64,000 nt of DNA, from assembly GCA_958295925.1 (NCBI GenBank), contig CATQHL010000001.1:1809753-1873752 (forward strand), in the 5' to 3' direction. The position numbers were made by a program, and so were the translations under genes. Positions 1 through 8,061 of this stretch are shown here, in pieces. Under the pieces are notes generated by a model that was given only the letters and a program-made list of their open reading frames with translations, was not told where the DNA came from and did not search any database. Source of the DNA: an uncultured Acidimicrobiales bacterium. Its GTDB lineage: Bacteria > Actinomycetota > Acidimicrobiia > Acidimicrobiales > CATQHL01. Positions within the stretch are counted from its first letter, which is position 1. Each line of letters begins with the position of its first letter.

Positions 1-411
1 GGGCTCGTAAACATTCTTCTGGCGGGTGGCAGCCACAGCGACGGTGCGCTTCAAAAGGCTGCCAGGGTAGGCAGCGGGTGGGCATTCGACGAGCTGAAAG
101 CCGCCATGGACTGGAGTCAGGTGAACGGGTTGCCACCCTCTGCGGGATTCGAGCGGCTGGCGGAGGAGATCGACGTGCCCGACATCGAGGAGTTGGCAGC
201 AACCATCCGCCTGGCCTCCGAGCAGGGAGCGAGCCCGAAGGAAGCCCTCTCGTGCAAGGCCGAGACCCTGAACCTTCTGGAGTTGGCCGGAACCCGGATG
301 AAGGCTGACGCAACCACCGAGAGGATGTCCGTGCCCACCGTGATCGTGGCCATTGCCTTTGTGATGTTCATCGGGTATCCGGCTCTCGGATCGCTCATGG
401 AGGCAGTCTGA
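1..411 (+). CDS. Type II secretion F-domain protein, TadC-like (5' end outside window)
   Basis: The reading frame is open from the first base and the visible part is 136 residues. It resembles the C-terminal half of T2SSF-domain proteins (TadB/TadC): a helical cytoplasmic segment with an acidic stretch (EEIDVPDIEELAATI) and the family-typical 'EQGASPKEAL' turn, then one hydrophobic helix near the end (VPTVIVAIAFVMFIGYPAL). TadC is an inner-membrane platform protein of the Tad/Flp pilus machine. Genes for a Flp-like pilin and TadE-like proteins follow on the same strand, which supports the assignment. TadB and TadC cannot be separated from this fragment. Confidence 0.75.
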   Translation, partial: GLVNILLAGGSHSDGALQKAARVGSGWAFDELKAAMDWSQVNGLPPSAGFERLAEEIDVPDIEELAATIRLASEQGASPKEALSCKAETLNLLELAGTRMKADATTERMSVPTVIVAIAFVMFIGYPALGSLMEAV

Positions 412-484
412 TGTCTTCCCCCCTTGCTTCCCCCACGTTGCCGTGCAAACGGCCGCAATCGGAACAAACAGGCGAGGTACACAA

Positions 485-721
485 ATGAACCGAATTTCCA
501 TACAGGTTTGGATACGCATCTGCGGGACGCTCTCGGACATCCGTGCGAAGATGCGCGACGATCAGCAGGGTCTGACCACGACAGAGTGGGCGCTTCTGGT
601 AGCCGGCGTGGCGGCGCTGGCCATCGTGGTCGTGGCGGTGGTGCGCAGTCTCACTGCGGACGTGACCAAGAAAATCCCCGACAACGTCAACGTGGGCACC
701 GGGACGGGCGGGTTTAGATGA
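485..721 (+). CDS. Flp-type pilin-like small membrane protein
   Basis: A 78-residue protein with a short basic N-terminus, then DDQQGLTTTEWALLVAG and one strongly hydrophobic helix (about residues 35-56). The G-(L/T)-TTTEW-(A/L) arrangement before a single helix is the prepilin signature of Flp/Fap pilins, where a glutamate at +5 follows the cleavage glycine. The ATG at 485 is chosen because a purine-rich stretch (GGCGAGG) lies upstream and a start at 443 would add a non-homologous leader. It sits between the TadC-like and TadE-like genes and probably encodes the major pilin or a minor pilin of this locus. Confidence 0.72.
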   Translation: MNRISIQVWIRICGTLSDIRAKMRDDQQGLTTTEWALLVAGVAALAIVVVAVVRSLTADVTKKIPDNVNVGTGTGGFR

Positions 722-774
722 TGAATCCGCAGGTTTTTCCGCAAGTGCACGCCGGATCTTTTTGAGGATCGGCA

Positions 775-1170
775 TTGTCGGCGTCTGTGCAGTTTGACGA
801 TGGGGAGGCAGGGATGCTCACCACCGAGTTCGTGATGCTCTACGGCCTGATTCTTGCCCTGGTGATGTGCGTGGTGCACTTCGGTCTCCTGTACAACGCC
901 GCTCTTGCCACATCCGATGCCGCAAACGTGGCGCTGGAGGTTGCACAGACAAAGGACGGGTCGACTGCGGAAGCCGTGAGGCTGGCGCGCAGCGTGATCG
1001 GCTCGGATCGCTTGGTGCGCAACCTGGGCATAAGCGTGCGAAGGCAAGGAGGACAGGTGGCTGTGACGGCCAGGGCATCGTCCCCGCAGATCGTCCCGGG
1101 CCTTCCCACGTCGGTCAGCAGGGATGCGAAGGGGCCGATCGAGCGCTTCATCCCCGAGGGAAGGCGATGA
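775..1170 (+). CDS. TadE-like pseudopilin
   Basis: A 131-residue protein. After a short leader (DDGEAGMLTTEFVMLYG) there is one hydrophobic helix (about residues 22-45) and a soluble tail of alternating strands. This is the TadE/TadF layout: a glutamate just before the helix and a single N-terminal anchor. The start is TTG at 775, with GAGG about 8 bases upstream. The stop overlaps the next gene's ATG by four bases (ATGA), so the two are probably translationally coupled. It is likely a minor pseudopilin of the Tad pilus. Confidence 0.68.
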   Translation: MSASVQFDDGEAGMLTTEFVMLYGLILALVMCVVHFGLLYNAALATSDAANVALEVAQTKDGSTAEAVRLARSVIGSDRLVRNLGISVRRQGGQVAVTARASSPQIVPGLPTSVSRDAKGPIERFIPEGRR

Positions 1171-1649
1171 GCAGGCGGGCAACATTCAACGACCTGGGGT
1201 GGCACCCTCTTGAGCGTCGCCCGTCTTGGCTCTTCAAGGCCGGCGATTCTCAGCGGGGGGTGATGTCGCTTGAGCTGGCGTTGCTGGTGATCAGCGTCCT
1301 GGGGGTGCTGATGCTGGTGACCGCCGCCTGGCGCATGGGGCAGACACGCGGCGAGGTTCGCGACGTGGCGGCCGAGGCCGCCCGAGTCGCCTCGATGCGG
1401 CAGAATGCGTCTGCTGCCTCAAGTGCTGCGGTTTCGGCGGCGCAGATTGCGCTCGCCGGCAGCTCGCTCACCTGCGCCAACTTGCAGGTAACCCCCGACG
1501 TGTCCAACTTTCGCCGAGGCGGGTCGGTGTCGGTGACAATCCGATGCGATACCAAACTTGAGGATCTGACGCTGTTGCGGATGCCTGGAACGGTGAGATT
1601 TGAGACTACGAGCGCCGAAGTGGTGGATCGTCGCAGGGGAGGACGCTGA
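1167..1649 (+). CDS. TadE-like pseudopilin, second copy
   Basis: A 160-residue protein. A 30-residue polar leader precedes RGVMSLELALLVISVLGVLMLVTAAWRMGQ, the TadE-type anchor with glutamate near the helix start. An alanine-rich amphipathic helix and a beta-rich tail containing two cysteines follow. The chosen ATG overlaps the upstream stop (ATGA); the frame extends further upstream but would run through the preceding gene. The downstream gene overlaps by one base (TGATG). It is related in layout but not close in sequence to its neighbours, as expected for TadE/F/G sets. Confidence 0.66.
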   Translation: MSRRATFNDLGWHPLERRPSWLFKAGDSQRGVMSLELALLVISVLGVLMLVTAAWRMGQTRGEVRDVAAEAARVASMRQNASAASSAAVSAAQIALAGSSLTCANLQVTPDVSNFRRGGSVSVTIRCDTKLEDLTLLRMPGTVRFETTSAEVVDRRRGGR

Positions 1650-2047
1650 TGCGCTGCGAGCGCGGGGCAATCAGCCTTTTCCTTGCTTTGGTCTTCGTGG
1701 CGTTCCTGTTGATTGCCGGGATGGTCATCGACTCAGCCACCGTGCGAAGCGAGAGACGCGCGGCCGCTGACGTGGCACGCCAGGCGGCTCGGGCGGCAGT
1801 CCAGGAAATCGACGTCGCCTTCTTTCGGCTGACTGGTTTGGTTCGCCTGAAGACGGACGCTGCGCGAGCGGCCGCGGAAGCGGTCACACCAGACGCCTAC
1901 ACGGTGGAAGTGAGCACCTCCTCCGACCGGGCGGAGGTGAAGGTGTCCCGCGACGTCCCTGCTCAGATATTGGGTCTTAGAGGCGACCTCCGCACCGTGA
2001 CCGCAACGCATGAGGCCAGAGCCGTCAAAGGTGTTACGCGCGGGTAG
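1649..2047 (+). CDS. TadG/TadE-like membrane protein
   Basis: A 132-residue protein beginning CERGAISLFLALVFVAFLLIAGMVIDSATV, the N-terminal anchor seen in TadG and in the Flp-related 'pilus assembly protein' group (RG-x-(I/V)-(S/A)-(L/P)-F motif). A long alanine/arginine-rich helix and a short beta-rich tail follow. TadG proteins are usually longer with a VWA domain, and this one has none, so it is a short TadE/G-type pseudopilin. It is the last gene of the four-gene overlapping set; 108 bases separate it from the LysM gene. Confidence 0.62.
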   Translation: MRCERGAISLFLALVFVAFLLIAGMVIDSATVRSERRAAADVARQAARAAVQEIDVAFFRLTGLVRLKTDAARAAAEAVTPDAYTVEVSTSSDRAEVKVSRDVPAQILGLRGDLRTVTATHEARAVKGVTRG

Positions 2048-2155
2048 GGATATCCCCCAACCTGCAACTTCCCCCTGGCTGACACGCAATCGCCCGGCAG
2101 CCGAGGTTCACCAGTAGATGCGATCCAGGAAACCGAGCTTGAAAGGAGAGTTCAA

Positions 2156-3580
2156 ATGAACAATGCGACGCCTGGTGGCTTTAGATCATTCCTGGTGGGC
2201 ATCGGCTCGCTGACGCTTCTGCTGGGCCTGCTGGCGGGCGTCCCGCTCGCCTTGGTGATTCTCGTGGGCAACCCGCTTCCCTCGAACTTGCCTTCTTGGA
2301 GCGAAATATCCGACATCATCGACAGCGGGACGCTACCTGCGGGAGTGCTGATGAAGGTGGTTGCGTGCTTCGTCTGGGTCTGGTGGTTTCAAGCGGCGCT
2401 TTCAGCGGTCGTGGAAATCACGGCTCGAATCGGGAATCGAGACGCCAGGAGGCTTCCGCTTGCCGGGTTCGGCATGCAGCCTCTGGTTGTTCATCTCATT
2501 TCTGCGGTCATCGCGACGCTTGTGGGGATTGGAACCCTGGTTCAGCCAGCGGCTGCCTCGCCTTCCTTCGACGGGGTGTCGGTGGCGGTTTCAGTTGTTG
2601 AGGAGCCTGATTCGAGGCAGGCCCTGGAGATGGCGGAGTCAGAGTTCTCGGAGGCGGCGTCCGTGGTTGTAACCGAGGATTACCTCAGAAACATTATCCG
2701 TGAACGGCTGAGCCTGCGGGAGCCCGCCTCGATCGGCGAACCCACTACAGCAGGGGAAGTCGCTTGGGGAATGGGTAGCCCGGCCTGGCCCCTGGGGCGT
2801 CTGCTGGAATCAGCCTCGGCAGCCGAGACCACCCCCGATGCAATCGACAGGCAGGGGATTGTCCGCACGGCTCCTCCCCCAGAGTTGGAACATGCGAGGG
2901 ACAACCCAGCCTCCACAATCGACAGCCAGGGGGTTGTCAGCACGGAGGATGAGTCGCTCCGTGCAGTGGTTGGGGCAGAGGCGCAGTGGGTGATCGTGCA
3001 GCCAGGTGACACCTTGTGGGCTTTGGCGGAAACACATCTCGGTGCCGGGAGTCGTTGGGATCAGATATTTGAGTTGAACGAGGGCATTCTTCCCTCAGGC
3101 GGAGTGCTCAACCATCCAAACGTGATTCATCCGGGCTGGAGGCTCAGGCTTCCCGTATCCACAAAAGAGGCAAATGAGGCCAGATCGACGCCTTGGGACG
3201 CCCTTGCCGGGGCAGGATTGAAGGAAAGCTCGAGTGATTCCGGGGAAAGGCTTGCCACTCCTCAGAACCCAGACGATGTTTCGATGGCATCCACTCCCTC
3301 GCCCGAAGTCGAAAGCGACGAAGATTCCCGGCTGCTGATCGACGAGGAGGCACAATCCAAAGACTCTCAGGCGAAAGAGGCGCATAGCGGCCAGAACGAG
3401 GTACGCCCTGATCTGGAAGCGGGTACGGAAGCGATTGAGACGCAAGGAACCCAGGAGAGAGGGGGGGTAGTACCAATGCTCTATCCCCCGACAGAAAGAG
3501 CGGAAGAAATTGAGGGCAGAATCGGCCTAGAAAAAGACTCAGACGATGTACCGAAACTCTTTCCTCCGAACACTTTTTGA
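2156..3580 (+). CDS. Membrane protein with LysM domain
   Basis: A 474-residue protein with three predicted membrane helices (about residues 10-35, 62-85 and 105-128), a long acidic and proline-rich linker, and a LysM domain at about residues 279-327 (VQPGDTLWALAE ... NPNVIHPGWRLRLP type). The rest is a disordered Glu/Ser-rich tail. LysM binds peptidoglycan or other GlcNAc polymers, so the protein probably tethers membrane and wall. The start ATG has AGGAGAG at good spacing. The next gene, a BTAD regulator, overlaps the stop codon. LysM-membrane plus BTAD pairs near Tad loci recur in actinobacteria, which suggests co-function. The role is not known. Confidence 0.7.
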   Translation: MNNATPGGFRSFLVGIGSLTLLLGLLAGVPLALVILVGNPLPSNLPSWSEISDIIDSGTLPAGVLMKVVACFVWVWWFQAALSAVVEITARIGNRDARRLPLAGFGMQPLVVHLISAVIATLVGIGTLVQPAAASPSFDGVSVAVSVVEEPDSRQALEMAESEFSEAASVVVTEDYLRNIIRERLSLREPASIGEPTTAGEVAWGMGSPAWPLGRLLESASAAETTPDAIDRQGIVRTAPPPELEHARDNPASTIDSQGVVSTEDESLRAVVGAEAQWVIVQPGDTLWALAETHLGAGSRWDQIFELNEGILPSGGVLNHPNVIHPGWRLRLPVSTKEANEARSTPWDALAGAGLKESSSDSGERLATPQNPDDVSMASTPSPEVESDEDSRLLIDEEAQSKDSQAKEAHSGQNEVRPDLEAGTEAIETQGTQERGGVVPMLYPPTERAEEIEGRIGLEKDSDDVPKLFPPNTF

Positions 3581-4569
3581 ATGAGGGAATGAGTCCAAGC
3601 AGCAATGGAGGCATCTTGAGAAGCGAAGAAGGAGGGCTCGGATCAGAGGACTGCAAACGGTGCGGAACGACCTCTTTGGATTCCGACCCGCAAAGTCCTC
3701 CGCAAATTCGCGCACCTTTCCCACTTCTGGACAGCAGGAGTCCGCAGCGCAGGTCGTGCCGAATCGCCCGTGAGGAACCCGTTCCAAACGAATTTCCTCC
3801 CGGCACGCAGCCAGGAAACGTGGACTTAAGAGTGATGGGGGTGGTTCGAGCAGACGGCCTGCGAAGCCAGGAAATCTCTGCGAGAACGCTTGCCCTCATC
3901 TGTTATCTTGCGTTCAGCAAAGACGGGGCAACTGCAGGCGAACTTCAGCACTGGCTTTGGGGACGCGGCGCGCCACCCAGGAAAAGGGCTTTGAGCAATG
4001 CAGTCCATCGCGCCAGGGTGGCGCTCGGCTCGGATAGCAATGGCCGGCTGCATCTGCCGAGAGTCACCCCTAGTGGCGCATATCGACTTTCGGAGGGCGT
4101 GACGAACGATCTGGATAGATTCAAGAATTGGATATCGGCGGCCGAAGGGGCGGATAGCCAAGAGCAGGCCTGGATGCTGCGAAAGGGCCTGTCGCTGGTC
4201 AGAGGGGCTCCGTTCAGCGGAGGAGAGACGGGCAGGTTCTTCGCCTGGGCCGACATGTTCCACCGCAATCACGCCGAATGGCAAATCGACTTTGCTGCCC
4301 ACAGACTGGCGGACTTGGCGATGAAGTTCAGGGACTACGGCCTGGCTCGTTGGGGGATTCAACAAGGTTTGCTTGTCACGCCGGGCTGCGAGGAGTGCTA
4401 CAGGAGACGGTTCCTCGTGGCACACCGCACGGGGCGGCGTTCAGAGCTGCAGAGTTCAATGTGGGAGCTGAAGCGGGTTCTCGCCGATACGGAGGATCCG
4501 GACGGATCGTCGTACGACGTCAGTCCGGGCCTTTGGAGGCTCTACATGAACATGATCGACGACAGTTGA
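3577..4569 (+). CDS. BTAD-domain (SARP-like) regulatory protein
   Basis: A 330-residue protein with a disordered first 75 residues, then a winged-helix-like segment (about 85-175: SARTLALICYLAFSKDG...HWLWG...KRALSNAVHRARVALG) and a C-terminal helical repeat domain (about 190-325) resembling the bacterial transcriptional activator domain. SARP/BTAD proteins are DNA-binding activators. The start is probably TTG at 3577, overlapping the LysM stop, or ATG at 3589. The N-terminal part is poorly conserved and could be trimmed. It probably acts with or regulates the upstream LysM/Tad genes; this is inference from position only. Confidence 0.7.
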   Translation: MNEGMSPSSNGGILRSEEGGLGSEDCKRCGTTSLDSDPQSPPQIRAPFPLLDSRSPQRRSCRIAREEPVPNEFPPGTQPGNVDLRVMGVVRADGLRSQEISARTLALICYLAFSKDGATAGELQHWLWGRGAPPRKRALSNAVHRARVALGSDSNGRLHLPRVTPSGAYRLSEGVTNDLDRFKNWISAAEGADSQEQAWMLRKGLSLVRGAPFSGGETGRFFAWADMFHRNHAEWQIDFAAHRLADLAMKFRDYGLARWGIQQGLLVTPGCEECYRRRFLVAHRTGRRSELQSSMWELKRVLADTEDPDGSSYDVSPGLWRLYMNMIDDS

Positions 4570-4581
4570 ACCAAGACTTGG

Positions 4582-5994
4582 CTATCTGCTGAGACTTCCG
4601 AGTCGTTCCCAACGATTCCCGGCAAAGCGGAACAACAGCGTGAAGAGCCTTCCCAGCATGAACGTTGAGAAAGCTCCCCACAGCCAGCCGATGCCGGAGC
4701 CGCCGACGCCGACGATCGCAAGCAGGGGAGCCAAGATGGCAGCCGAGGCTGCCATCGCCCAGGCCAGGTAGCGAAGGTCGCCAGCCCCTATGAGCACCCC
4801 GTCAAGGGCGAACACCACTCCGCATACCGGGAGCATCGCCGCAAGGTGCCACAGCAGGAACCCCGTGAGGTGAACCACGCTCGGGTCGCCGCTGAAGAGA
4901 TGCGGCAGCACCGGGCGCAGGGCAACTGCCAGCAGCGCCGTCGCCACCCCCATCGCAAGCCCCCATTGGACGATTCGGCTTCCTGCGGCACGAGCTCCAC
5001 TGGCGTCGCCCATCCCCAGGCGGCTGCCGACTATTGATTGTGCGGCGATTGCCAGGGCGTCGAGCAGCAGTGATGTGAACATGAACAGTTCCAGCGTGAT
5101 CTGATGGGCAGCAAGGTCGGCTGTTCCTATCCGAGCGGCCACGGCGGCGCTCGCAACAAATGCACCCCGCAGCACGACGGTGCGCGCCATTAGATCAACA
5201 CCCACCCTCGCCATCTTCCGCAGTAGAGAAAGGCTCAGCCCGAAGCGCACCCGCTCTTTGCGAACCCCCTTGAGAATCCAGTAGACGTACATGGCGGCTG
5301 CCGTCCACTGCGCCAGAACAGTGGAGAGCGCTGAGGCGCCGATCCCAAGGCCAAAGCCGTAAATGAGGACCGCCTCGAGCGCCAAATTGCCCGCGGCGGT
5401 GATCACGGCCGCCCGCAGGGGGCGGACGGTGTCCAGTTTTCCCCTCAGGTACCCGACCCCGGCCAGCGCAATCAGCATGGCCGGCAGGCCGGGAAGGCTG
5501 ACGAACAGATAGATGCGTGCCTGCGAGAGCACCTCCCCGCTGCCGCCGAGCAGTTCCAGCAATCGCTCTCCCGTAGCGAAGATCACCCCCGCCAAGAGAG
5601 ATCCCACGCCCGCAGCCAGCCATATTCCCCCGATTCCCCACTGCGCGGCTTCATCGCTGCGCCCGGCCCCGTTCAGGCGAGCCACCATCGAAGTGGTGCC
5701 GTAGGCGAGAAAAATGAAGAGGGCGTGAACGCTCAGCAGGATCTGGCTGGCCAGCGCAAGACCGGCCAACTGCTCCGTCCCCAGATTGCCTACGACGGCC
5801 GTGTCCACCAGCACGTAGATGGGCTCGGCTGTCAGCGCCCCGAGGGCTGGCAGCGCCAGTCGCAGGATTTCCCGGTCAAGTTTCCTGCGGTCCCCGTCAG
5901 TCCCACGTGAGTACCTCCCGGCGGCCACTGCAGGGCGCTCATCGGAGCCGGGTTTGCGGATTCGACGCAGAATACGCCCGAAGCGCCCGAACAC
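4582..5994 (-). CDS. MATE family efflux transporter (DinF-like)
   Basis: A 470-residue polytopic protein with about 12 hydrophobic segments after a 40-residue basic leader. The core starts REILRLALPALGALTAEPIYVLVDTAVVGNLG, the DinF-branch MATE signature in the first helix, and a second related half starts near residue 260 (two-fold internal repeat of the family). MATE proteins export cationic compounds in exchange for protons or sodium. The start used is GTG at 5994; a start further in cannot be excluded because the leader is unlike the family. It is divergent from the hopanoid operon, with only about 80 bases between. Confidence 0.85.
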   Translation of the reverse strand: MFGRFGRILRRIRKPGSDERPAVAAGRYSRGTDGDRRKLDREILRLALPALGALTAEPIYVLVDTAVVGNLGTEQLAGLALASQILLSVHALFIFLAYGTTSMVARLNGAGRSDEAAQWGIGGIWLAAGVGSLLAGVIFATGERLLELLGGSGEVLSQARIYLFVSLPGLPAMLIALAGVGYLRGKLDTVRPLRAAVITAAGNLALEAVLIYGFGLGIGASALSTVLAQWTAAAMYVYWILKGVRKERVRFGLSLSLLRKMARVGVDLMARTVVLRGAFVASAAVAARIGTADLAAHQITLELFMFTSLLLDALAIAAQSIVGSRLGMGDASGARAAGSRIVQWGLAMGVATALLAVALRPVLPHLFSGDPSVVHLTGFLLWHLAAMLPVCGVVFALDGVLIGAGDLRYLAWAMAASAAILAPLLAIVGVGGSGIGWLWGAFSTFMLGRLFTLLFRFAGNRWERLGSLSR

Positions 5995-6071
5995 GATTAT
6001 TCTGTTCTCAGAATTGCGGTCGGCTCAGCTCCCACACGCCGCCGCACAGTTCTCCCACCACCACTGTCATC
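5995..6071. promoter_or_regulatory. Divergent intergenic region, MATE gene / hopanoid operon
   Basis: This short region must hold promoters for the MATE gene (minus) and the hopanoid operon (plus) unless they lie within the coding ends. It contains ATTATTCTGTTCTCAGAATT, which has an imperfect inverted repeat (TTCTG/CAGAA). No clear Shine-Dalgarno site precedes the hpnC start, so that mRNA may be leaderless or start closer in. Confidence 0.3.
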
Positions 6072-7016
6072 TTGATCACCAAGTCTGCCGAAACTGCGCG
6101 CACCTCAACCGGCGAGAAGACCTTCGCCCTGCCTGCCCTGCCCGCCGTGATGTCGCAGGCGGGAAGCGAAAACTTCCCGGTGGCCCTGCGCGTAATCCCC
6201 GAGCGGCTGCGCACTCATCTGCTGGCCATCTACGGGTTTGCCCGACTGACCGACGACATCGGGGACGAATATCAGGGCGACAGATCGGAGGCACTGAACT
6301 GGCTGGATGCACAGATCGACTCTCTCTTTGAGGGCGTGCCCGAACACCCTGTGTTCCAGCAACTCGCCCCCACCGTGGAGCGGTTTGGAATCACCCGCGA
6401 GCCTCTCGACCGCCTGCTGGCGGCCAATCGGATGGATCAGGTCAAGACCCGATACGAGACCTGGGACGAGCTGATGGAGTACTGCTCGCTTTCCGCCGAT
6501 CCCGTAGGACACCTGGTGCTGGCCGTCTTCGAGGCTGACACCCCCTCTCGCAGGGAGGCTTCCGACTCGGTTTGCAGCGCCCTGCAGGTAATCGAGCACA
6601 TTTGCGACATTGTCGAGGATGCCAAGGCGGGGAGGGTCTACGTCCCCCAGGATGTGATGTCCGCTTTCGGCTGCCCGGAAAGCGACCTCAACTTGCCGAC
6701 GGCAACCCCTGCGCTGCGGGAGGTGCTGTCCTGCCTGGCGAACAGGTCGAGAGGGATGCTGGCGCCCGGTCGTGAGCTGACCTCTTCGCTGAGGGGATAT
6801 GCCCGCCTGGCGGTCTCGGGATTCGTCGGTGGCGGCCTGGCCACCCTCGCCGCCGTCGAGTCCGCCGGCTACGACGTGATTGCCCGACGGGTGCGCCGGG
6901 GGAGGCTGCGCGCGGCTTTTCTCACGATGGGCCTGTCAGTCGGAATCAGGATTGCCGGAGCCGGCAAGTCAGGCAGCAGAAGGTCGGGCATGTCGTCTCG
7001 CCCCGGGGCGGTTTGA
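6072..7016 (+). CDS. hpnC: HpnC-type squalene synthase-like protein
   Basis: A trans-isoprenyl diphosphate synthase of the squalene/phytoene synthase family. The first aspartate motif is in YGFARLTDDIGDE and the second in HICDIVEDAKAGRVYVP. The opening AVMSQAGSENFPVALRVIP is typical of HpnC. In the HpnCDE route, HpnC converts hydroxysqualene diphosphate (made by HpnD) to hydroxysqualene. The start is uncertain: TTG at 6072 keeps the short proline/alanine leader usual in actinobacterial HpnC, while ATG at 6150 gives the bare core. It is the first gene of a tightly packed operon; hpnD starts one base after its stop. Confidence 0.86.
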   Translation: MITKSAETARTSTGEKTFALPALPAVMSQAGSENFPVALRVIPERLRTHLLAIYGFARLTDDIGDEYQGDRSEALNWLDAQIDSLFEGVPEHPVFQQLAPTVERFGITREPLDRLLAANRMDQVKTRYETWDELMEYCSLSADPVGHLVLAVFEADTPSRREASDSVCSALQVIEHICDIVEDAKAGRVYVPQDVMSAFGCPESDLNLPTATPALREVLSCLANRSRGMLAPGRELTSSLRGYARLAVSGFVGGGLATLAAVESAGYDVIARRVRRGRLRAAFLTMGLSVGIRIAGAGKSGSRRSGMSSRPGAV

Positions 7017-7017
7017 C

Positions 7018-7899
7018 GTGGAGATCAGCGTGGCGGACGCCTACCGGCGCTGCGAGGAGATCACACGAGCCGAGGCCCGCAACTTCTACTACGGGATACG
7101 CCTCCTGCCCCCTGGGAAGCGCATGGCGATGTCGGCCGTCTACGCCTTGGCGCGTCGAATAGACGACGTTGGTGACGGCGACCTGCCTCCCGCGGAGAAA
7201 CTGGCTGCGTTGGGAAAGCTTCACGAGTCAGTCGATGCGCTTGAGGCAGGCCTTGTTGACCAAGGCGACCCGGTGTTTGTGGCGCTGGCGCATGCCTCCA
7301 CAGAATTCGCCATCAGGATGGAGGCGTTTCACGAGATCGTGGAGGGCTGTGAGCAAGACAGTGAAGGCAGGGAGTACGAGAGGATGGACGACACGATTTC
7401 CTACTGCAGGCTTGTGGCAGGGTCGGTGGGAAGGATCTCCTTGAGCATCTTCGGCGTGAAAAGGCGTGTCGGCGTCGCAGCGGGGAGGCTGGCCGAGGAG
7501 ACGAACTCGCTGGCCGACGACCTGGGTGTGGCGCTTCAGCTCACAAACATCCTGCGCGACATTCGGGAAGACCAGGCGCTCGGACGTGTCTATCTTCCGG
7601 CGCAGTACTGGGAACGGTTCGGGCTGCGACCTGGCTGCTTGGAGCCCGCTGAAGGCTTGGCGGAAATGATCGGGTTCACGGCAGGGGAGGCCGTCGGGTG
7701 GTTCGAGAGGGGGCTGAGGCTGCTGGACTACCTGGATCATCGCAGCCGGGCCTGTACTGCTGCGATGGCGGGCATCTATCGTCGCGTGGTCGAACGAATT
7801 CGAGTAGATCCCGTGGCTCCGTTGAGCGGACGCGTCTCCTTGCCTGCCAGGGAAAAGGCGCTGGTGGCTGCGCGGAGCCTTTTAGGCCTGAGGCCATAG
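7018..7899 (+). CDS. hpnD: HpnD, presqualene diphosphate synthase
   Basis: A 293-residue protein of the squalene/phytoene synthase family. Signature motifs are YALARRIDDVGDGD (first Asp-rich) and LTNILRDIREDQALGRVYLP (second, nearly identical to the family consensus). HpnD joins two farnesyl diphosphates into presqualene diphosphate. GTG at 7018 is chosen because it starts immediately after hpnC and gives EISVADAYRRCEEITRAEARNFYYG, the normal family N-terminus. Neighbours hpnC and hpnE complete the three-enzyme squalene route. Confidence 0.88.
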   Translation: MEISVADAYRRCEEITRAEARNFYYGIRLLPPGKRMAMSAVYALARRIDDVGDGDLPPAEKLAALGKLHESVDALEAGLVDQGDPVFVALAHASTEFAIRMEAFHEIVEGCEQDSEGREYERMDDTISYCRLVAGSVGRISLSIFGVKRRVGVAAGRLAEETNSLADDLGVALQLTNILRDIREDQALGRVYLPAQYWERFGLRPGCLEPAEGLAEMIGFTAGEAVGWFERGLRLLDYLDHRSRACTAAMAGIYRRVVERIRVDPVAPLSGRVSLPAREKALVAARSLLGLRP

Positions 7900-8061
7900 G
7901 TACTTGCGTGAGTGATTGCATGCCGGTGTCCCCCGGCCGTCCCGAAGTTCGTGTTCGGAGTGTTCTCAGAGGTGGGGAGTGGTGCTTCCCGTGCGTGTCC
8001 CTTGGCCGATCTTCCCGATGTGTGGGATCGGCTATATCCGGTCTCGACCCTCTCTAAACCG

